Source: Acetobacter papayae JCM 25143 (lineage in GTDB: Bacteria; Pseudomonadota; Alphaproteobacteria; Acetobacterales; Acetobacteraceae). Taken from it: a stretch of DNA of 50,640 nt. The stretch's first letter is position 1. Every line of letters begins with the position of its first letter. The stretch lies in NCBI RefSeq assembly GCF_000613285.1, contig NZ_BAIN01000015.1, positions 1-50,640 of the forward strand, read 5' to 3'. The position numbers were made by a program, and so were the translations under genes. The notes below the pieces were generated by a model that ran no database searches, was not told the origin of the DNA, and saw only the letters and a program-made list of their open reading frames with translations. This document shows positions 1-9,193 of the stretch, piece by piece.

Positions 1-348
1 TTGCTGATCATGCTGATCATCACGATCCCGCTTCAGACCCAGTCCGTCTCGATCGATCTGCCGCAGGGCAACCCGCCGCCCGCGACGCATGAAGTGCCTG
101 TGGTGACGCTGGCGATCGATTTTGACAATGCGATTACATGGAACGGGGAGCCCGTGGGCTCGGAGGCGGAACTGCAGTCACGGCTGGCAGAGATTGCCAC
201 GGGGCCGGAAGACATGCGCGCGGAATTCCATGTCGTGCCCAACAGGCTGGCCGACTACAAAACCGTTATCCATGTCATGGCAGACGCACAGCGCCTCGGT
301 GTCTCCAAAATGGCTATCCTCGGACACGAACAGTTTCTAGCACCTTGA
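1..348 (+). CDS. exbD: ExbD/TolR-family biopolymer transport protein, 3' part
   Basis: This is the C-terminal part of an ExbD/TolR-like protein; the reading frame enters from the left edge of the window. The visible start has the end of the single membrane helix (LIMLIITIPLQT) followed by the family's typical SVSIDLPQ stretch. A periplasmic domain of about 90 residues follows, ending near a KTVIHVMADAQRLGVSKMAI segment, which matches the ExbD fold's last helix and strand. ExbD works with ExbB and TonB in the inner membrane to transmit proton-motive force to outer-membrane receptors. About 25-30 N-terminal residues, including the membrane aspartate, are missing. The next gene starts 17 bases downstream and is probably co-transcribed. 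TolR is an alternative; exbB or tolQ immediately upstream would decide it. Confidence 0.8.
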   Translation: MLIMLIITIPLQTQSVSIDLPQGNPPPATHEVPVVTLAIDFDNAITWNGEPVGSEAELQSRLAEIATGPEDMRAEFHVVPNRLADYKTVIHVMADAQRLGVSKMAILGHEQFLAP

Positions 349-365
349 AAGGCCGGGTAGGATTC

Positions 366-1639
366 ATGGCTTTCCGTTTTGCACGTTGTGGTCTGCTCGC
401 ACGGGCGGCTCTGGTTATGGCAGCACCAGCCGGGGTCGTTTCGGCGGGCGTTGTTGCTTTGGCATCCGTTCCGTCCCTGCAGGCAGCGGACACGCTCACG
501 CCTGCGGTGGCGACTGCCCTGCACGATGCCCAGACAGCACTCGCATCCCATGCGTATGACAAGGCCAGACAGGCGGTTGATCAGGCGGCTGCTGTCAGTG
601 GCTGAGTGCGTATGATGATTATGTCATCACCCAGATGCGTGCCGCCGTGGCAACGCAGGCGGGGGATACGGCCACCGCCATTGCCGCATATGAAAAGCTC
701 ATGGCGTCGTCCCGCACGCCGGCCTCCGCGCGTAATCAGATGCTGATGTCCGAAGCCACCATGGCGTATACGGCCAAGAATTACGCGGCGGCTAGCAGCG
801 CGATCAGCCGTTATCTCAAGGTGGCAGGCCCCAACCCGCAAATGCAGCTTCTGCTGGTGCAGTCGCTGTATCTCCAGCGTGATTACGCCGGTGTTCTGCG
901 TACGGTCGGGCCGATGGTGAATGCCGATATTGCGGCGGGTCGCAAGCCGGGTGAGTCCGTGTTGCAGATGCAGGCCGCCAGCGCCGTAGCGCTGAAGGAT
1001 GCGGACACCGCCTCGCAGGCCTATGCCATGCTGGCGCGCTACTATGGCAAGAAAGAATACTGGGCGCTGCTGCTGCATGAACTGGTAACCCGCAGCACCA
1101 TACCCGACAGCTTGCAGCTTGATGTGTACCGTATCCGTCTGGCTGCGGGCGACAGCCTGCAGGCGCGCGATTACATGGACATGGCGGAAATCGCCCTCCA
1201 ACAGCATCTACCACAACTGGCCTGCGACCTGATGGCGCAGGGTTATACCGCGGGCGTTCTGGGAACCGGGGCGGAAGCGCCGCGTCAGGCCCGACTGCGG
1301 GCCATGGCGGAAAAAGCGGCGGCGGATCGTAAGGCGACCAGCGCGGCTGATGAGCAGGCGGCTCTGGCCCAGAGCGGGGGCGATGCCCTGTTCCTTGTCG
1401 GGTATAATGCGGTTCTGTCCGGTCAGGCGGCACACGGTCTGGCGCTGATGCAGCAGGCTATTACCAAGGGTGTGAGCGACCCGGCGGTAGCGTCACTGCA
1501 TCTGGGGCTGGCCCAGTTGCAGGCTAATCAACCCAAAGAAGCCGCCGTAACATTGGGGCATATTACAGGCAAAGGGCCGGTGTATGACATTGCCCAGCTC
1601 TGGCTGCTCCGGTTGGCACAGGGACAGGCTCCTGGCTGA
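366..1639 (+). CDS. Secreted TPR-repeat protein (one frameshift)
   Basis: This is a periplasmic or exported tetratricopeptide-type protein of about 425 residues. The first frame (366-605) starts at ATG with TAGGA just upstream and gives a signal peptide ending at SLQAA, then an Ala-rich helical segment. It stops at TGA 603-605. The frame that continues from about 599 reads WLSAYDDYVITQMRAAV and runs to 1639 with many Ala/Leu/Tyr helix pairs typical of TPR repeats, such as GDTATAIAAYEKLM and LGLAQLQANQPKEA. A single-base indel near 590-605 therefore splits one gene. It lies directly after the ExbD-like gene, so a role in TonB-type energy coupling or envelope assembly is possible but is inference from position only. 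The strong hairpin at 1663-1697 ends this transcription unit. Confidence 0.65.
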
Positions 1640-1662
1640 TCTGCCCGGAGACACAGAGTATT

Positions 1663-1697
1663 AAAAAAGGCCGCTGAATTATTCAGCGGCCTTTTTT
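1663..1697. terminator. Bidirectional intrinsic terminator
   Basis: A near-perfect inverted repeat: AAAAAAGGCCGCTGAA (1663-1678), a three-base loop, then TTCAGCGGCCTTTTTT (1682-1697). The stem is GC-rich with A/T tracts on both flanks, so it should work in both directions. It sits between the convergent TPR gene (+) and the efflux channel gene (-). Confidence 0.9.
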
Positions 1698-1721
1698 GTT
1701 GATGCGGGCTTGCTCCGGCTC

Positions 1722-3335
1722 TCAGCGTGTGGCTGATGCCGTTGCCTGCGTTGCCTGCGTTGCCTGCGTTGCCTGCGTTGCCTGCGTTGCCTGCGTTGCC
1801 TGCGTTGCCTGCGTTGCCTGCTGGCCGGGCTGGGGGGCGGAATGTTCGCGCCAGCCACCACCCAGTGAGCGATAGATGGTTACAAGGTTCTGGTATTTCG
1901 AAACCGCGACCATGATCTGCATGCTCTGCGCCTGCAGGTAGGAGCGCTGCGAGTCCAGCGTGGTCAGATAGGAATCCGAGCCAGCGTCAAAGCGCATTTT
2001 TGCCAGACGGTAGGCATCGCCCGATGAGACCACCAGCGCATCGGCCTGTTCGGCTTCATCCAGATAGGCCTTGCGGGCCGCCAGAGCATCCGCCACTTCG
2101 CGGAAAGCGCTCTGCACGGTTTTCTCGTAGGAGGCGATCTTCTGATCACGCCGCGACTTGGCCTGTTTCAGGTTGCCGCTGTTCTGTCCCCAAGTCCACA
2201 GAGGGATCTGCAACGAGGGGTTCAGCCCCCATGTCGTGGCAGCCCCGGTAAACAGACGATGGAACTGAAGGCTGGACACGCCATCGGTAGCCGTCAGGGT
2301 GATACGCGGGAAAAAGGCAGCCCGTGCCGCCCCGATATCAGCCTGTGCGGAGAGCAGATCATGCTCGGCCCCGACAACATCGGGCCTGCGGGCCAGAAGA
2401 TCGGATGGCAGGCCCGCGGGAATATCCGCCACCAGTGTCTGCTGCCCCAGAGGCCGGGGCGGCGGCAGGTCGGCGGGAATGGGCGCGCCAATGAGCAGGG
2501 TGATCAGGTTTTCGTCCTGCTCGACCCGGCGCTGGGAATCAGCCCGCAGGGCTGCACTTTCCTGCACCTGCGTTTCAGCCTGCCGGACTGTCAGCAGGTC
2601 GGCTTCGCCATGCTGGTATTCGGCCCGGATCAGCGCCAGTGTCTGCTGCTGGGTAGCCAGTGTCTGTTCGGATACAGCCAGCGTGTCGTGGTCGCCCAGC
2701 CAGGTGATATAGGCCATAGCCACCTGAGCAACGATGCTGATCAGCATGCCGCGCAGGTTTTCCTGTTCATAGAGCGCGTGTTCCGCCGCTTCCCGCGAGA
2801 GGGAGCGGATACGCCCGAACAGATCGATTTCGTAAGACGAGAAACCGATACCGCCCTGATAGTATTTGAAAACATGGCCGCCGCCATAGCTTTCACCACC
2901 TTTTCCCTGATCAAGGCCCGGTGCGAAGCTCAGACCTGCCGCGCTGGACGGAGCCTGATAGATAGGCCCGCCCGATGCGGAAATGGCAGGAAACAGCCCG
3001 GCGTGCTGTACGTCGTACTGTCCCTGAGCCTCGGTAATGCTTGCCGCAGCCGAGCGCAGGTCACGGTTTTCGCGCAGGGCAATGGCGATAAGCCCCTGAA
3101 GGCGCGGATCGGTAAAGAAGTCCCGCCAGCCGATATCGGTGGCGGTCTGTTCAAGCTGCCTGTCTCCGGTGGTCTGGTAGGCAGGCCATGTCTTGGCAAG
3201 CGGCGGCTGAGGCCGCTTGTAGTTCGGGATCATGGTGCAGGCCGTCAGGGCCTGCGTTGCAGCCATACCCAGCAATACGGAACGCAGCCGGGCAGAGCGA
3301 CGGAAAGATGCAAAAAATGCCATGGTTTTAGTCAT
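1722..3335 (-). CDS. RND efflux outer-membrane lipoprotein (OprM/NodT family)
   Basis: The outer-membrane channel of a tripartite RND efflux system, 537 residues. The N-terminus is a lipoprotein signal with a lipobox ending LTAC, followed by MIPNYKRPQPPLAKTWP, the classic start of NodT/OprM proteins. Two OEP repeats follow with long amphipathic helices; motifs such as LLARRPDVVGAEHDLLSAQADIG and RITLTATDG are family-typical. It begins inside the end of the pump gene, overlapping it by eight bases (ATGACTAA), so it is translationally coupled and is the last gene of the operon. The odd part is the C-terminal tail, where nine QAT triplets follow the normal end of the fold. The tail is probably a flexible periplasmic extension. 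Substrate cannot be read from the sequence. Confidence 0.93.
   Translation of the reverse strand: MTKTMAFFASFRRSARLRSVLLGMAATQALTACTMIPNYKRPQPPLAKTWPAYQTTGDRQLEQTATDIGWRDFFTDPRLQGLIAIALRENRDLRSAAASITEAQGQYDVQHAGLFPAISASGGPIYQAPSSAAGLSFAPGLDQGKGGESYGGGHVFKYYQGGIGFSSYEIDLFGRIRSLSREAAEHALYEQENLRGMLISIVAQVAMAYITWLGDHDTLAVSEQTLATQQQTLALIRAEYQHGEADLLTVRQAETQVQESAALRADSQRRVEQDENLITLLIGAPIPADLPPPRPLGQQTLVADIPAGLPSDLLARRPDVVGAEHDLLSAQADIGAARAAFFPRITLTATDGVSSLQFHRLFTGAATTWGLNPSLQIPLWTWGQNSGNLKQAKSRRDQKIASYEKTVQSAFREVADALAARKAYLDEAEQADALVVSSGDAYRLAKMRFDAGSDSYLTTLDSQRSYLQAQSMQIMVAVSKYQNLVTIYRSLGGGWREHSAPQPGQQATQATQATQATQATQATQATQATQATASATR
1740..1821. repeat. Nine-copy 9-bp tandem repeat in the OMF gene
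   Basis: The unit GTTGCCTGC is repeated nine times without mismatch at 1741-1821. On the minus strand it encodes nine consecutive Gln-Ala-Thr triplets near the C-terminus of the efflux outer-membrane protein. The unit is a multiple of three, so gain or loss of copies would change only the tail length. Confidence 0.97.
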
Positions 3336-6300
3336 GTCCGGTTGCGGGCGGTGTGGGTTCGGTGTGTTCGTTCATGCGCTTGACCTTGAACAGACGCAGG
3401 ATGGTCACGAAGAACACGGGCACGAAGTAAACGGCCAGAAGTGTTGCCGTGGCCATACCCCCCACGACCGCCGTGCCGATGGCCTGCCGCGAGGACGATC
3501 CGGCCCCGCTGGCGATGGCCAGCGGGAACACGCCCACCACAAACGCGATGGAGGTCATAAGGATCGGGCGCAGGCGCTCCTGTGCCGCTATCAGCACGCT
3601 CTCTTCCAACGAGTTGCCTTTTTCAAAGCCAGCCTTGGCGAATTCCACGATCAGAATGGCGTTCTTGACGGCCAGACCCACTGTTGTGAGCAGCCCGACC
3701 TGAAAATACACATCGTTGTTCATGGAACGCCCGAGGGTGGCGGCAATGGCCCCCAGAACCCCGAGCGGGATCACCATCATGACCGAAAGCGGAATGGCCC
3801 AGCTTTCATACAGTGCCGCAAGGCACAGCAGGATGACGATACCTGCCAGAGCATAAAGCGGACCGGTGGAGGAGCCAGATGCGGCTTCTTCAAACGAGAG
3901 ACCGGTCCATTCATAGCTTATGCCCGTAGGCAGTTTGGCCAGAATGCCCTTGATGGCGTCCATGGCGTCGCCCGAACTGTGGCCCGCCGAAGGCTGCCCC
4001 AGAATTTCATAGGCGTTGTAGCCGTCATAGTTTTCCACCTTCTGCGGGCCGCTGATCCAGTGACCGCTGATAAAGGCATTAAGCGGCGCCATGGTGTTGG
4101 TGTTGGTACGGATGTACCATTTGTTCAGGTCCTGCGGCAGCATGCGGGCGTCCGCGGTGCCCTGAATATAGACCTGTTTAACGCGGTCATTACGGGTGAA
4201 CTGGTTGATGTAAATCGAGCCCAGAGCCCCTTCGATGGTGGTGTTGATATCGCTGATGGTAATACCCAGCGCATTAGCCTTTTCACGGTCGATATCCAGC
4301 ATGTACTGGCCAGCATCTTCCATGCCGTTGGGGCGTACTGCCATCAGGCGAGGGTCCTGACTGGCAAGGCCCAGCACCATGTTACGGGCTTCAAGCAGCT
4401 TGGCATGGCCAAGGTGACCACGGTCTTCCAGTTCAAGGTCAAAGCCGGTGGCATTGCCCAGTTCCAGCACGGCCGGGGGGTTGATGGCGAAAATCTGCGC
4501 ACGCGGGTCGAACCAGAAATGCATCATGATCCGCATGGCAATAGCCGATGAGGTCTGCGATGCCTTGGGGCGATCCTTCCAGTCCTTGAGGCGGATAAAG
4601 AATGCACCGGCACTCTGGCCCTGTCCGGCAAAGTTGAAGCCGTTCACGGCCAGCACGGACTCAACCAGATTCCCTTCGGTTTTGAGAATATAGTCCGTGA
4701 TTTCGCGGTTCAGCTTTTCTGTTTCGCCGCGCGGGGTGTTGGGCGGCATTGTGACCTGACCGAAGATCAGGCCCTGATCCTCATCAGGTAGGAACCCGCT
4801 GGGCAGGCGTGAGAACAGATAGACAGCACCGGCCGAAATCAGGCAAACGCCAGAAGCGAGAGCAGTTCGCGCCGGATCATGAAACGCACACCCCGCAGGT
4901 AGCTCTGCGTCATGCGTTCGAAGTTACGGTTGAACCAGCCGGGCAGGCCGGTGGTCTTTTCATGGCTACCGGGTTTGAGCATGGTTGCGCACAGGGCTGG
5001 AGTCAGCACCATGGCCACCAGCACCGACAGCCACATGGCTGCAACGATCGTGATGGAGAACTGGCGGTAGATAACCCCGACAGACCCGGCAAAAGCGGCC
5101 ATGGGCAGGAACACGGCGGTCAGCACCAGCACAATGCCAACCAGCGCGCCCGAAATCTCGTCCATGGAGACACGCGCGGCCTCCGCGGGCGAGAGTTTCT
5201 GCGTGGTCATGATGCGTTCGACGTTTTCCACCACCACGATGGCGTCATCCACCAGCAGGCCCACCGCCAGCACCATGGCCAGCATGGTCAGGGTGTTGAT
5301 GGAGTAGCCCATGATGTTCAGCAGACCGAAGGTGCCCAGCAGCACCACCGGCACCGCAATAGTGGGGATAAGGGTTGCCCGGAAGTTCTGCAGGAACACC
5401 AGCATGACCAGAAACACGAGGGCGATAGCCTCAAGCAGGGTCACGACCACGTCTTCGATGGACAGGGTGATGAAGGGTTCCGTATCCAGCGGGTAAACGG
5501 TTTTCAGGCCCGGCGGATAGAATTTTTCCAGTTCATGAATCTGCGCACGCACGGCGGCTTCGGTCGAGAGCTGGTTGGCTCCCGGCGCGAGCTTGAGCGC
5601 CATGGCGGTGGCAGGTTTGTTATTATAGTACGAGGCGATGTTGTAGGTCTGCGGACCCAGTTCCACGCTACCGATATCGCTGATCACCACCTGTGAGCCA
5701 TCCGGCTGCACCTTGAGCAGGATTTTCGCGAATTCTTCGGCCTTGGTCAGACGGGTCGGGCCGATGATGGTGGCATCGAGGTGGACATTCTTCTTGGCGG
5801 GCAGGCCGCCCAGTTCACCCGAGGAAACCTGGATGTTCTGTGTCTGAATGGCCGAGACGACATCCGACATGGTCAGGCCGTAATTGAACATCTTGTCCGG
5901 GTTGAGCCAGATACGCATCGCGTATTCGGAACCGAACAGCGTATGGTCGCCCACGCCGGTGACGCGGCTGAGTGGATCGGAAATGTTCGAGGCTACGTAA
6001 TCGGCAATATCATCGCCCGTCATGCTGCCATCGGTGGAAATAAAGCCCACCACCAGCATGAAGTTCTTCACTGCTTTGGTAATGCTCAGACCCTGCGCCG
6101 TCACTTCCTGCGGGAGCTTGGGCTGGGCGAGCTGCAGCTTGTTCTGCACCTGCACCTGCGCGATGTCGGGGTCTGTCCCCTGCGCGAAGGTCAGGTCGAT
6201 TTCCATCTGCCCCGAGGCGTAGGACTGCGAGGAAATATATTCCAGATGGTCAAGCCCGAACATCTGCTGAAGGATCGGGCGCACAACGGTATCGTTCACC

Positions 6301-6473
6301 GTATCAGCTGAAGCGCCGGGATAGGTGACGGTAATGGCAATCTGCGGCGGCGCAATGGAGGGATATTGCGCGATCGGCAGCTTGAAAATGGACAGCCCGC
6401 CCACCAGCATGATGATAAGGCTGATAACCCATGCGAAAATGGGCCTGTCGATGAAAAATCTTGAAAGAGACAT
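3328..6473 (-). CDS. RND multidrug efflux transporter, AcrB/MexB-like (one frameshift)
   Basis: Inner-membrane proton-driven pump of the HAE1 RND family, about 1,048 residues when joined, the usual length. The N-terminal frame (6473 to about 4850) starts [20 protein letters not shown] and contains the pore helices, the [20 protein letters not shown] helix with its paired aspartates, and the PAAFAGS-type loop. It stops at TGA 4839-4841 after ELLSLLAFA. The same stretch read in the next frame gives [16 protein letters not shown] and then GFLPDEDQG, the expected continuation, and runs to 3328. A one-base indel near 4845 splits the gene. It starts six bases after the adaptor gene and overlaps the channel gene. 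Exported compounds are unknown; solvent, acid or biocide export is inference. Confidence 0.9.
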
Positions 6474-6478
6474 GGGTT

Positions 6479-7675
6479 TTATTGCCCGTTCTTATCCGCG
6501 GCGGGGGAGGCGGGCGTTGTGCCGGCGCCGGTCTGTTCGGTGGGCGTGTCGTGGGGAGCCACTTTCATGCCGGGGCGGATTTTCTGCAGACCGCTGGTTA
6601 CTACCCGGTCCCCGCTGGTAAGGCCGGACAGAACGACCCATGAGCCGCCCATGGCCTGCCCCAGAGAAATCTGGCGCAGCGAGACGGTGTTATCCGCCGC
6701 TACAATCCACACCTGCGGATCACCATGGGTGTTGCGGCTGACGGCTGCCTGCGGCACCAGCAGGGCGTTGGGGTCTGTGCCTTCGTCAAGCTGGGCGTGC
6801 ACATACATGCCCGGCAGCAGCATCTTGTCGGGGTTGGGCATGATGCACGCACGATCACGGTGGAGGTCGAGGTGTTGACGTTGACTTCCGCCAGCGCCAT
6901 GCGGCCGGTTTGATTGAAAGTCGAGCCATCTTCCATGGTAACGGTAACTGGCACCTTGCCATCGGCCTGCGGCTTGATGCGGCCATCGGCCAGCTCGCGG
7001 CGCAGGCGCAGCAGGGTGATGGCGGGCAGGTTCACGTCAACATAAATCGGGTCAAGGCGGGTGATCACCGCCAGATTCTGGGTCTGGTTGGCCGTAACCA
7101 GCGCACCCACGGTGGTGAGCGTACGGCCGATCCGCCCGGCGATTGGCGCATACATCTTGGTATAGCAGATCGACCTGAGCGCTGTCCACCTGCCCGCGTG
7201 CGGTCATGACCTGACCCAGCGCTTCTTTTTCAGCAGCAACGGCGTCGTCATAATCCTGGCTACTCACGGCGTGGGCGCGCACCAGATCACGGTAGCGGCG
7301 GGCCTTGGCCGAGGCCGTGACGGCGCGGGCCTGTGCCTGTTCAAGCTGGCCCTGCGCGCTGACATACGTGGCTTTGTAGCGTGAGGCATCGACCTGATAG
7401 AGCTGCTGGCCCAAGGGGATGTCCGCACCTTCCACAAACATGCGTTTTTCGATTACGCCGGTTACCTGCGGGCGCACCTCTGCAATTTCAAAGGCGTTGG
7501 TACGGCCGGGCAGGCTGGTGTGGATATCAACGGCACTGGGGTGGATTGTTATGACATCCACAGCCTGAGGCGGCATCTGGCCCGCGTTTGAGTTTTCGCG
7601 TTTGCAGGCGCTCAACGCCAGTAGGGCGGTGGCCGCAAGCAGGGTCGTGCGGGTGGGAAGAGTGCGGGTAATCAC
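6479..7675 (-). CDS. RND efflux periplasmic adaptor (MFP), AcrA/MexA-like (two frameshifts)
   Basis: Membrane-fusion protein linking the RND pump to the outer-membrane channel, about 398 residues. It starts at GTG 7675 with a lipoprotein signal ([11 protein letters not shown]). The first frame carries the barrel-sandwich and hairpin halves ([31 protein letters not shown]). Near 7160 the protein moves to a second frame ([20 protein letters not shown], then [12 protein letters not shown]). Near 6845 it moves to a third frame ([21 protein letters not shown] to the end). All three parts are collinear with AcrA-type proteins, so two single-base indels are likely rather than two separate mutations. 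It is the first gene of the operon, with a promoter at 7944-7972. Conservation after each break argues against a decayed gene. Confidence 0.87.
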
Positions 7676-7917
7676 CGTGGTTATGGCCCTGTGTTTCCGG
7701 CGGTCGGCGGAGGGCGTGGCCCTGTCGCGTTCTGTACCGGGTTATTGTTCATGCGATACAGGCCCGGCCCGCTCAGGGAGGCCTGACCGGGCTGGGCTTT
7801 AGTTTTGTCAGAGTAGTCTTTTGCGCGCTCGCATGGCCTGATCCCGCGCAGGGGAAACAACCGGCTGGCGCCGGGGAACAGGCAGATGGGAGGCGGAAAG
7901 GACCGCATAAGGGAAAT

Positions 7918-7933
7918 GGTACTAAATATTACC
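7918..7933. promoter_or_regulatory. Candidate operator of the efflux operon
   Basis: GGTACTAAATATTACC is an imperfect inverted repeat (six of eight positions pair) in an unusually AT-rich patch. It falls about +5 to +20 relative to the start predicted from the promoter just upstream. A repressor of the TetR/AcrR or MarR type would be the usual ligand for an efflux operon, but no regulator gene adjoins it in this window, so the ligand is inference. Confidence 0.4.
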
Positions 7934-7943
7934 TTTAGAGAGC

Positions 7944-7972
7944 AACGTAAAAGTCACCCTTATCCCTGTCAA
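7944..7972 (-). promoter_or_regulatory. Sigma-70-type promoter of the efflux operon
   Basis: On the minus strand, a perfect -35 box TTGACA (7972-7967), a 17-base spacer and a weaker -10 TACGTT (7949-7944). It points at the adaptor gene 270 bases away. The 350-base interval 7676-8025 between the adaptor and rodA holds this promoter, the palindrome at 7918-7933 and a doubtful 75-codon ORF (7908-7681). I see nothing else there. Confidence 0.6.
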
Positions 7973-8025
7973 GTGAAAGCTCATGAGGCCCCGGCGGTGC
8001 AGTCTGGTGCCGGAGGGCCCTACCA

Positions 8026-9193
8026 TTACGCTTCGGGGCGGGTCAGGTTTTCGCCAAAATGGCTGTTGCGATGTACCCATGTCGAAAGCAGTAAGCCAAA
8101 ACCCAGCATGACATTGAGCATGGCCGACCCACCATAGGAGACCAGCGGCAGCGGCACCCCACCCACCGGAATGGCCCCCATGACCATGGACAGGTTAACC
8201 AGACAGTAGAAGAAAAAATTCATGCTGATGCCCAGCCCGACCAGCCGCCCAAAGCGGTTGCGGCTGCATATGGCCATGGTCATGCCGCCAAGGATCAGCA
8301 GCAGCAGCAGGCCCAGAACAACCGCCGCCCCCGCAAAACCCCATTCTTCCGCGATCATGGTAAAGATGAAATCGGTCTGTTTTTCAGGCAGGAAGTTGAG
8401 CTGCCCCTGCGAGCCGTGCAGGTAGCCCTGCCCCCACATGCCACCCGAACCCAGCGCGATTTTGGACTGGATGATGTTGTACCCCGCCCCCAGCGGATCG
8501 CTTTCGGGGTTCATAAAGGTGGTAATGCGCGCGCGCTGGTAGTCGTGCAGGTGGCTGTAGGCTAGTTTGAGGGCGTAGGGCACGGGCAGTGCCAGCAGCC
8601 CTATCAGCCATAGCCGCATGCCCGCAGCAAAAAACAGGCTCGCCCCCACCCCGCCGATAATGACGGCAGTGCCCAGATTGGGCTCCTTGAGCACCAGAGC
8701 GACAGGCACCAGCACCATCAGCGCAGGCGGCACCAGCCAGAGCGGATTGGCCATGCGTGCGTAACTGATGCGCGAAAACCAAGCGGCCAGTGCCAGCACG
8801 AGCGCGATCTTGGCGAATTCGGAGGGCTGCACCTGCATGCCGCCAATCATCAGCCAGCGTTCCGCCCCCTTGCCCACATGCCCCATGTGCAGCACCGCTG
8901 CCAGAAGCACCAGCGACAGCGCGTAAACAGGGGCCGCCGCCATGACAAGAATACGCGGCGGCAGCAAAGCCACGCAGATCATGAGTGCCAGACCAAGGGC
9001 AAAGCGGATGCCTGCGGCATGGCAAAGGGGTAGGGCATGCCCCCCCTGCGGAATACAGCGTGATATAGCCTACACCCGCCAACGTGCCGATCAGCAGCAC
9101 ATAAAGCCAGCTTATGCGCCACAGCTTGGCAAGAATCCGGAAACTGGGCTCGGCCCGGAGTAGGCGTTTGTGAAAGCGCGCGTGCTTATTCAA
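8026..9193 (-). CDS. rodA: Rod-shape-determining protein RodA, SEDS glycosyltransferase (one frameshift)
   Basis: Peptidoglycan polymerase of the elongasome, about 389 residues, polytopic. The likely start is TTG 9193 (LNKHARFHKRLL), overlapping the mrdA stop codon. The N-terminal frame reads through the first helix to LYSAGG. It then needs the next frame for HALPLCHAAGIRFALGLAL and onward to ESDPLGAGYNIIQSKIALGS, FLPEKQTDFIF and GVPLPLVSYGGSA, all RodA signatures. The break lies in a run of seven G (7 C on + at 9040-9046); six would restore the frame exactly. As RodA is normally essential for rod growth, a sequencing indel is the simplest reading. It is the last gene of the mreBCD-mrdA-rodA series and pairs with the PBP2 encoded just upstream. 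Confidence 0.9.

Noticed and set aside
2259-5696. Long + strand frames across the efflux operon
   Set aside because: Shadows of the pump and channel genes on the minus strand, with Gln/His-rich sequence and no family marks.
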